Shown here: in pieces, positions 58,068 to 64,000 of the stretch
Layout: every line of letters starts with the position of its first letter
How positions within the stretch are numbered: position 1 is the first letter of the stretch
Assembly: GCA_025359445.1 (NCBI GenBank)
Contig: JANYGB010000037.1
Location: forward strand, 1 to 64,000
Source: Sphingomonadaceae bacterium
GTDB taxonomy: Bacteria > Pseudomonadota > Alphaproteobacteria > Sphingomonadales > Sphingomonadaceae
DNA: 64,000 bases
Direction: 5' to 3'
Made by a program: the position numbers and the translations under genes
Notes under the pieces: model-generated
The model's database searches: none
Told to the model about the DNA's origin: nothing
What the model saw: only the letters and a program-made list of their open reading frames with translations

Positions 58068-58285
58068 TGCGTACTGAACCAACTTGGCGAATTCCTGCCG
58101 GCATCCTGGTATTGCTGTTTGCGTTGATGGTCTATTGCCTGGCGATTGCGCGGTTCGTTGCTCCGCTGTTCGAAGGCTGGCCGGCGCTCGTGCAAGTGCC
58201 GATTTACATTGTGCTTGGGGTGATCTGGATACTGCCACTACGTGGGCGGTTCCTGATCTGGATGGAAACAGGTCGCTGGCGCTAG
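58067..58285 (+). CDS. DUF2842 family membrane protein
   Basis: Two TM segments, PTWRIPAGILVLLFALMVYCLAIARFVAP...YIVLGVIWILPLRGRFLIWMETGRW. Confidence 0.8.
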   Translation: MRTEPTWRIPAGILVLLFALMVYCLAIARFVAPLFEGWPALVQVPIYIVLGVIWILPLRGRFLIWMETGRWR

Positions 58286-58326
58286 TCGCTCCAGCAGCCT
58301 AGCGTCCCTTCGAAACGGGGAAGAAG

Positions 58327-59400
58327 ATGCGCAAGCTGGCGATTCTGGCGGGGGTCCTCTTGTTGGGCCTCGGACTGTTGCTCGTGCTAGGCAGACCATG
58401 GATGGCGCAGCGGGCGTTTGACCGCGCGCTCGATCAAGGCCTCGGCATCGACAAGTCGCTCGCGCTCGGCGGCGGGCTCCATGCATATGTCTGCGGTAGC
58501 GGATCGCCGATGCCCGACGCCGACCGCGCGGGGCCTTGCATCGCCGTGCTAGCGGGCAATCAAGCCTTCGTCTTCGATGCCGGTTCCGGTTCGATCCGCA
58601 AGCTGATGCGGATAGGCTTCCCGATGGAGAAGGTCCAGGCGGTGTTCCTCACGCACCTCCATTCGGACCACATCGATGGCCTCGGCGAACTGATGCTGCA
58701 AGCCTGGATCGCCGGATCGCGCGGCACGCCGTTGCCGATCTATGGCCCGGCGGGGACCGATCAAGTGATTGCCGGGTTCAAGCAGGCCTATACGATCGAC
58801 GAAGGCTTCCGCGTGCGCCATCACGGCGAGAAGATTGCCAATCCTGCAGGCTATGGCGGCGCAGCCAATATCATCGCCCTGCCCGACGGCACCGACAGCC
58901 AGGTTGTCTACGACAAGGATGGGGTGCGGATCACCGTGATCTGCGTCAACCATGCGCCCGTAGCCCCCGCATTCGGCTACCGGATCGATTACAAGGGCCG
59001 CTCGCTCGCGCTATCAGGCGACACCGTCTACTCGCCCTCGTTCATCACCGCCTCAAAAGGTGCTGACGTGATGTTCCACGATGCGATGAACAAGGACATG
59101 GTCGCCGCGATGGGGCGCAAACTGGCCGAGCGCGGCCGCTCAAACACCGCGCAGATCATGACCGACATCCAAGGTTATCACGCCAGCCCTGAAGACGCTG
59201 CGCGCGCCGCCATGGAAGCCGGCGTTTCGACATTGGTGCTATATCACATGGTCCCGCCAGTCCCCGCGCGGCTGGTCGAGCCGCTGTTCTTGGGGCGCGC
59301 ACCGGGCATTTTCAGCGGCACCTTGAAGCTCAGCGAAGACGGAATGATCGTCAGCCTGCCGGCGGGCAGCAAGGCCGTTAAATTCAGTTCCGGTCTGTAA
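58327..59400 (+). CDS. MBL-fold metallo-hydrolase
   Basis: VFLTHLHSDHIDGLGELMLQAW; LALSGDTVYSPSFITASKGADVMFHDA. Confidence 0.92.
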   Translation: MRKLAILAGVLLLGLGLLLVLGRPWMAQRAFDRALDQGLGIDKSLALGGGLHAYVCGSGSPMPDADRAGPCIAVLAGNQAFVFDAGSGSIRKLMRIGFPMEKVQAVFLTHLHSDHIDGLGELMLQAWIAGSRGTPLPIYGPAGTDQVIAGFKQAYTIDEGFRVRHHGEKIANPAGYGGAANIIALPDGTDSQVVYDKDGVRITVICVNHAPVAPAFGYRIDYKGRSLALSGDTVYSPSFITASKGADVMFHDAMNKDMVAAMGRKLAERGRSNTAQIMTDIQGYHASPEDAARAAMEAGVSTLVLYHMVPPVPARLVEPLFLGRAPGIFSGTLKLSEDGMIVSLPAGSKAVKFSSGL

Positions 59401-59413
59401 ATAAATTCCCAAG

Positions 59414-59490
59414 TGGCGCGAGTGACGGGACTCGAACCCGCGACCTCCGGCGTGACAGGCCGGCACTCTAACCAACTGAGCTACACCCGC
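59414..59490 (-). tRNA. tRNA-Asp (anticodon GTC), CCA encoded
   Basis: Minus strand GCGGGTGTAGCTCAGTTGGTTAGAGTGCCGGCCTGTCACGCCGGAGGTCGCGGGTTCGAGTCCCGTCACTCGCGCCA. Confidence 0.97.
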
Positions 59491-59727
59491 GCAGCCACTT
59501 GGGAGCAGGGCCACTAGGCCAGCGTGCCGGGGCTGTCAACCGCGATCGGGCGGGCGGGCTGCCTTGCTTTGGCCGGGTCGATAAACCATCGAAATGGCCG
59601 CTTTTACGAGGCCTAAACAGCCTGCGATCAGCCACACCGCACCCCCTTGTTAACCATTCCTTTGCCTCTGTTTGCGACAAGCAGCGCATCCGGTCCGTAC
59701 GCGGATCCCAGTGGGGGCTTGTTACCA

Positions 59728-60168
59728 GTGAATCTTCGCCGCAGCTTAATCGTGCTGGCCGGAGCCCTGTGCCTCGCCGCACCGGCCATCGCCGCCCCCC
59801 TGATCGCGCTCGACAGCGCGGTTTACGTTGAGAAAGTCGCACCGGGCAAAGGCCGGATGCTCCAGCCTGCGGCACAACTTAATCGCGGCGATCGGCTGGT
59901 CTATGTGGTTAGCTGGTACCGCATGGGCGGGACCGGCGCGTTCACCGTCACCAACCCCCTGCCCCGCAGCGTCTACTATCAAGGCAGCGCCGACGGCAGC
60001 GAGGAAGTCTCGCTCGATAGCGGCAAAACCTGGGGCAAACTTGAGCAGATGCGGGTCGGAGCGAGGATGGCCACGCCCGAAGACGTGACCCAAGTGCGCT
60101 GGCACGTCGCTGCCGCACAAGCCGCGCAGGGCGCGGGCGAGATCACTTACAGCGCGATCGTGCGATAA
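59728..60168 (+). CDS. Conserved secreted hypothetical protein (start GTG 59728 or upstream 59647)
   Basis: LRRSLIVLAGALCLAAPAIAA signal; TNPLPRSVYYQGSADGSEEVSLDSGKTWG. Confidence 0.7.
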   Translation: MNLRRSLIVLAGALCLAAPAIAAPLIALDSAVYVEKVAPGKGRMLQPAAQLNRGDRLVYVVSWYRMGGTGAFTVTNPLPRSVYYQGSADGSEEVSLDSGKTWGKLEQMRVGARMATPEDVTQVRWHVAAAQAAQGAGEITYSAIVR

Positions 60169-60211
60169 TTTAGGCGTTCAATAATTTAGCGACTGTCCCT
60201 AAATTATTGGG

Positions 60212-61552
60212 CTAGTCCGCCAGCAGCAGGACCGGGGTTTCGATCAGGCGCTTCAATGCCTGAACAAAGCTCGCCGCGTCCCAGCCATCCACCACGCGGT
60301 GATCGCAGCTGATCGAGATATTCATCAGCTTGCGCTTGGCGATGCGTTCTCCGCCCGTCCCGTCAGGCACGAACATCGGCCGCTCGATGATCCGGTTGGG
60401 GCCGATAATTGCCACTTCGGGACGGTTGATCACGGGCGTGGTTGCGACCCCGCCCAGCGCCCCAAGCGAAGTGACCGTCAAGGTCGAACCCGACAGCTCC
60501 TCGCTTTTGGCCGAGCCGGTCCGGGCGGCCTCGGCCAGCCGGACGATCTCGGCGGCGAGCTGCCACAGGTTCTTGTCCTGCGCATCGCGGATCACTGGGA
60601 CCATCAGCCCTGCATCGGTTTGCGCCGCCATGCCCAGGTGCACCGAACCAAATCGCTGTACCACCCCGGCCTCGTCGTCGTAGCGCGCATTGAGCATCGG
60701 AAATTGCGGCAGGGTGCGGCAGATCGCGGCTATCAGCAGGGGCAGCATGGTCAGTTTGGGCTTGGTCCCCCGCGCCGAATTGAGCTGTGCGCGCAGTTCC
60801 TCAAGCGCGGTGACATCGCACTCCTCGACGTAGGAGAAGTGCGGGATGTTGCGCTTCGATGCGGCCATGTTCTCGGCAATGCGGCGGCGCAGGCCGATGA
60901 CCTTGATCGTCTCGTCCTTGGCGCGCGTGCCAGCGGCACGGTAACCCGAGCCGGCGCTGTAGGCGAGGAACGCGTCGAGATCGGCGTGGCGCAGGCGGCC
61001 GTCCTCGGCGGGTTTGACTTGCGCGAGGTCGATGCCCAGGTCCCTGGCCCGGACACGGACGGCGGGTGAGGCGAGGACTTTGGTGGGCGATGGCGGTGAG
61101 TGGGCTTCGACAGGCTCAGCCTGAGCGGGTTTGGGTGCTTGCGGCTTCTCGGCTTTAGGTTCCTCAACAAACTCCGCTCGTGCTGAGCCTGTCGAAGCAC
61201 CCGCGCTGTCGCCAGCCGCAATAACCCTCTCCACATCCCCCGCATCGGGCGTTTCCGCATCGAACCGCTCGGCCACCGCCGGGCTGGCATGCGCATCTTC
61301 CGCGATCTCGCTGTCGGTCTCGATGATCACCAGCGGCGAGCCGATCGCGATCATGTCGCCCTCATCCGCCGCCACTTCGAGCACGATTCCGCTGACCGGG
61401 CTTTCCATCTCGACCGTGGCCTTGTCGGTCATTACGTCGGCCACGCGGCCGTCTTCCTCGATCCGGTCGCCAACCTTGACGTGCCAGGCGACAATTTCGG
61501 CCTCGGCGATGCCTTCGCCAATGTCCGGGAGGCGGAAGATAAATTTGCCCAT
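60212..61552 (-). CDS. bkdB: Dihydrolipoamide acyltransferase (E2) of a 2-oxoacid dehydrogenase complex
   Basis: MGKFIFRLPDIGEGIAEAEIVAWHVKVGD; TDKATVEMESPVSG; PSBD ASPAVRVRARDLGIDL; catalytic SISCDHRVVDGWDAASFVQ. Confidence 0.93.
   Translation of the reverse strand: MGKFIFRLPDIGEGIAEAEIVAWHVKVGDRIEEDGRVADVMTDKATVEMESPVSGIVLEVAADEGDMIAIGSPLVIIETDSEIAEDAHASPAVAERFDAETPDAGDVERVIAAGDSAGASTGSARAEFVEEPKAEKPQAPKPAQAEPVEAHSPPSPTKVLASPAVRVRARDLGIDLAQVKPAEDGRLRHADLDAFLAYSAGSGYRAAGTRAKDETIKVIGLRRRIAENMAASKRNIPHFSYVEECDVTALEELRAQLNSARGTKPKLTMLPLLIAAICRTLPQFPMLNARYDDEAGVVQRFGSVHLGMAAQTDAGLMVPVIRDAQDKNLWQLAAEIVRLAEAARTGSAKSEELSGSTLTVTSLGALGGVATTPVINRPEVAIIGPNRIIERPMFVPDGTGGERIAKRKLMNISISCDHRVVDGWDAASFVQALKRLIETPVLLLAD
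61100..61200. repeat. Palindromic element (family C) inside the E2 linker, codons ~118-151
   Basis: GGGCTTCGACAGGCTCAGCCTGAGCGGG ... TCCGCTCGTGCTGAGCCTGTCGAAGCAC inverted arms; encodes GASTGSARAEF...AQAEPVEAHS. Confidence 0.85.
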
Positions 61553-61554
61553 GT

Positions 61555-62613
61555 TTATGCCTTCAAAAGCCGGTCGACCGCTTCGCCGATGCGAACGGGT
61601 CCCGGAAAATACGCCCATTCGAGGCTGTGCGGATAAGGGGTATCGAAGCCCGTGACGCGTTCGATCGGAGCTTCAAGGTGGTAGAAACAGCGTTCCTGCA
61701 CCAGCGCGCTAAGCTCCGCGCCATAGCCGCAAGTCCGCGTCGCTTCGTGGATGATCAGAACTTTGCCGGTTTTTTGCACCGACTTTTCCACAGTCTCGAT
61801 GTCGATCGGGACCAAGGTGCGCAAATCGATTATCTCGGCATCCACGCCCATATCGGCGAGCACTGCCTCGGCGACGTGGATCATCGTGCCATAAGCGAGC
61901 ACCGTCAGCGCCTCACCCTCACGCACGATCCGCGCCTTGCCCAAGGGAATCGAATAGTACCCCTCGGGCACGGCGCTGTCAGGATGGCGTGCCCACGGTT
62001 CGACCGGCTTGTCATAGTTGCCGCTGAATGGGCCATTGTAGATCCGCTTGGGTTCGAAAAAGATCACCGGATCATTGTCTTCGATCGCCGAAATCAGCAG
62101 GCCCTTGGCGTCATACGGAGTAGCCGGGATGATGGTCTTGATCCCGGCGACGTGCGTGAACAGCGCCTCCGGGCTCTGGCTGTGAGTCTGCCCGCCGAAA
62201 ATGCCGCCACCGAACGGTGAACGCACCGTGATCGGCGAGGTAAATTCCCCCGCCGAGCGATAGCGCATCCGCGCCGCTTCAGAGATAAGCTGGTCGAGCC
62301 CGGGATAGATGTAGTCGGCGAACTGGATTTCGGGCACCGGACGCAGGCCGTAAGCCCCCATCCCCACCGCCGCGCCGATGATCCCGCATTCGTTGATCGG
62401 GGTATCGAACACGCGGTTCTTGCCGAACTTCTTCTGCAGCCCGGCAGTGGCGCGGAAAACGCCGCCGAAATATCCAACATCCTCACCGAACACGACCACG
62501 TTCGAATCGCGCTCCATCATCACCGACAGCGCATCGTTGATCGCCTCGATCATGTTGAGCCGGCGCACGGGCGCGTCGGCGAGGCTGACGGGGCCTTCTT
62601 CGAGCACGCTCAT
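61555..62613 (-). CDS. bkdA2: 2-oxoisovalerate dehydrogenase E1 component beta subunit
   Basis: MIEAINDALSVMMERDSNVVVFGEDVGYFGGVFRATAGLQKKFGKNRVFDTPINECGIIGAAVGMGAYGLRPVPEIQFADYIYP. Confidence 0.94.
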   Translation of the reverse strand: MSVLEEGPVSLADAPVRRLNMIEAINDALSVMMERDSNVVVFGEDVGYFGGVFRATAGLQKKFGKNRVFDTPINECGIIGAAVGMGAYGLRPVPEIQFADYIYPGLDQLISEAARMRYRSAGEFTSPITVRSPFGGGIFGGQTHSQSPEALFTHVAGIKTIIPATPYDAKGLLISAIEDNDPVIFFEPKRIYNGPFSGNYDKPVEPWARHPDSAVPEGYYSIPLGKARIVREGEALTVLAYGTMIHVAEAVLADMGVDAEIIDLRTLVPIDIETVEKSVQKTGKVLIIHEATRTCGYGAELSALVQERCFYHLEAPIERVTGFDTPYPHSLEWAYFPGPVRIGEAVDRLLKA

Positions 62614-62626
62614 AACCAAGCCCCTA

Positions 62627-62717
62627 CTTCGTCATTGCGAGCGTAGCTAAGCAATCCAGAGAGGCAGTGTACGACGCTCTGGATTGCTTCGTCGCTTCGC
62701 TCCTCGCAATGACGAAG
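62627..62717. repeat. Palindromic repeat (family E) between E1-alpha and E1-beta genes
   Basis: CTTCGTCATTGCGAGCGTAGCTAAGCAATCCAGAG ... CTCTGGATTGCTTCGTCGCTTCGCTCCTCGCAATGACGAAG. Confidence 0.88.
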
Positions 62718-62749
62718 ATTGAGTTGTGGCCCGATCGCGCAAATCACAC

Positions 62750-64000
62750 TCATGATTCTTTCCATTCGGGCCATTTGGTCCGCCGCTCACGGATCGCCTG
62801 ATCGGCTTGTTCTTCAAGGTGCCACGGAAGCTCTTCGAACACGTCTTCGAACATGGTGTGGAACGGGTGGTGCATCCCGTGGCCGAGCACGCCGTTCTTT
62901 TCGGCTTCCTTGGTCGCGGCTTTAACCTGCTCGATCAGTTCGAGATCCATCGCCGCGTGCTGATCCTCGGTCCATTCACCCAGTGCCGCCAGATGCCGCT
63001 TGAGGCGCATGATCGGATCGCCCAGCGGCCACTCCTCGCGCTCGTGGGCGGAACGGTATTGCCCGGGATCGTCCGAGGTCGAGTGGCCCTCGGCGCGATA
63101 GGTAAAGTGTTCGATCAGGGTCGGCCCGCCGTTTGATCGCGCCCGGTTGGCGGCCCAGCGCATTGCGGCATAGACCGCCAGTGCATCGTTGCCATCGACC
63201 CTGAGGCCCGCAATGCCATAACCGACCGCCTTGGCCGCGAAGGTCGCACGCTCGGCCCCGGCAAAGCCCGAAAAGCTGGAGATCGCCCACTGGTTGTTGA
63301 CGATGTTGAACACCACCGGCGCGTTGAACACGGTGGCAAATGTAAAGGCGGCGTGAGCATCGCCCTCGGCGCTGGAGCCCTCGCCGATCCAGCTGGCGGC
63401 AATCCGGGTGTCACCCTTGATCGCGGAGGCCATCGCCCAGCCTGCCGCCTGCGGATACTGCGTCGCTAGGTTACCGCTGATCGAGAAAAACGAATGCTCG
63501 CGGCTGGAATACATGATCGGGAGTTGGCGCCCCTTCAGCTTGTCCGCGCGGTTCGAATAGATCTGGTTGATCATCTCGGTCAGCGGATAGCCGCGCGCGA
63601 TCAGGATGCCCTGCTGGCGATAGCTCGGGAAGACCATGTCATCGTCCGCGAGTGCAAAGGCCGAGGCAACACTGGTGGCCTCTTCGCCGGTGCATTTCAT
63701 ATAGAAGCTGGTCTTGCCCTGCCGCTGGCCGCGGTACATCCGGTCATCGAACGCGCGGGTCAGCGCCATCACCCGCAGCATCCGCCGCAGCGTTTCGGGA
63801 TCGAGCTTGGGGTCCCAAGCGCCGACCGCGCAGTGATCGTCGCCCATTACGCGGATCAGTCCATCGCACAGCGGGTGCGTTTCCTTGGCGGCGCACGCCT
63901 CATCCGGGCGCGGCAGCAGCCCGGCAGCCGGGATCTCAAGGTAGCTGTAATCGACCGGATCGCCTGGCCGGAATGGCGGTTCGGGGACGTGCAGTTCAAG
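62750..64000 (-). CDS. bkdA1: 2-oxoisovalerate dehydrogenase E1 component alpha subunit (5' end beyond window)
   Basis: RAFDDRMYRGQRQGKTSFYMKCTGEEATSVASAFAL; frame stays open upstream of the listed ATG to base 64000 (LELHVPEPPFRPGDPVDYSYLEIPAAGLLPRPDE...). Confidence 0.94.
   Translation of the reverse strand, partial: LELHVPEPPFRPGDPVDYSYLEIPAAGLLPRPDEACAAKETHPLCDGLIRVMGDDHCAVGAWDPKLDPETLRRMLRVMALTRAFDDRMYRGQRQGKTSFYMKCTGEEATSVASAFALADDDMVFPSYRQQGILIARGYPLTEMINQIYSNRADKLKGRQLPIMYSSREHSFFSISGNLATQYPQAAGWAMASAIKGDTRIAASWIGEGSSAEGDAHAAFTFATVFNAPVVFNIVNNQWAISSFSGFAGAERATFAAKAVGYGIAGLRVDGNDALAVYAAMRWAANRARSNGGPTLIEHFTYRAEGHSTSDDPGQYRSAHEREEWPLGDPIMRLKRHLAALGEWTEDQHAAMDLELIEQVKAATKEAEKNGVLGHGMHHPFHTMFEDVFEELPWHLEEQADQAIRERRTKWPEWKES

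Noticed and set aside
59647-59656. TTAACCAT-like CtrA half-site near the secreted hypothetical gene
   Set aside because: A single short half-site is expected by chance; no full TTAA-N7-TTAA found.
62976-63414. Alternative-frame ORFs inside the E1-alpha gene
   Set aside because: E1-alpha frame carries conserved motifs; the others are overlapping-frame artefacts.

Overview
GC-rich chromosomal window, most likely from an alphaproteobacterium of the Sphingomonadales (inferred from gene content and synteny; not tested by search). It is mostly housekeeping sequence. Identified regions: a truncated autotransporter (left edge); MOSC protein and nitronate monooxygenase; recJ; a tRNA-Glu(TTC)/tRNA-Glu(CTC) pair; a phosphate regulon (phoR, DUF2490 gene, pstSCAB-phoU-phoB); a split SOS mutasome (dnaE2 apart from imuA-imuB); APC permease; panB; DUF475; SBF-type symporter; CoA transferase; a PEP-CTERM/XrtA regulatory cluster (TPR protein, prsR, prsK, glycosyltransferase); a divergent HTH regulator and isocitrate lyase; tRNA-Leu(CAA); suhB-like gene; efp; OPT transporter; M23 peptidase and L,D-transpeptidase; thiE; tkt-gap-pgk-fba; zapA-6S RNA-fau; MBL hydrolase; tRNA-Asp; and a branched-chain 2-oxoacid dehydrogenase cluster truncated at the right edge. 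The most notable observation is that at least four palindromic, REP/MITE-like elements lie in frame inside protein-coding genes: twice in dnaE2, once in imuB, and once in the linker of the E2 acyltransferase. Relatives of two of these families (and two further families) also occur between genes in the same window. Other notable points: an apparent stop-codon loss that extends the XrtA-type glycosyltransferase about 259 codons into prsK; two neighbouring genes each interrupted by one in-frame stop codon; two perfect GTTC-N7-GTTC SOS boxes; back-to-back Pho boxes; and four convergent gene pairs that share a 4-nt interlocked stop.
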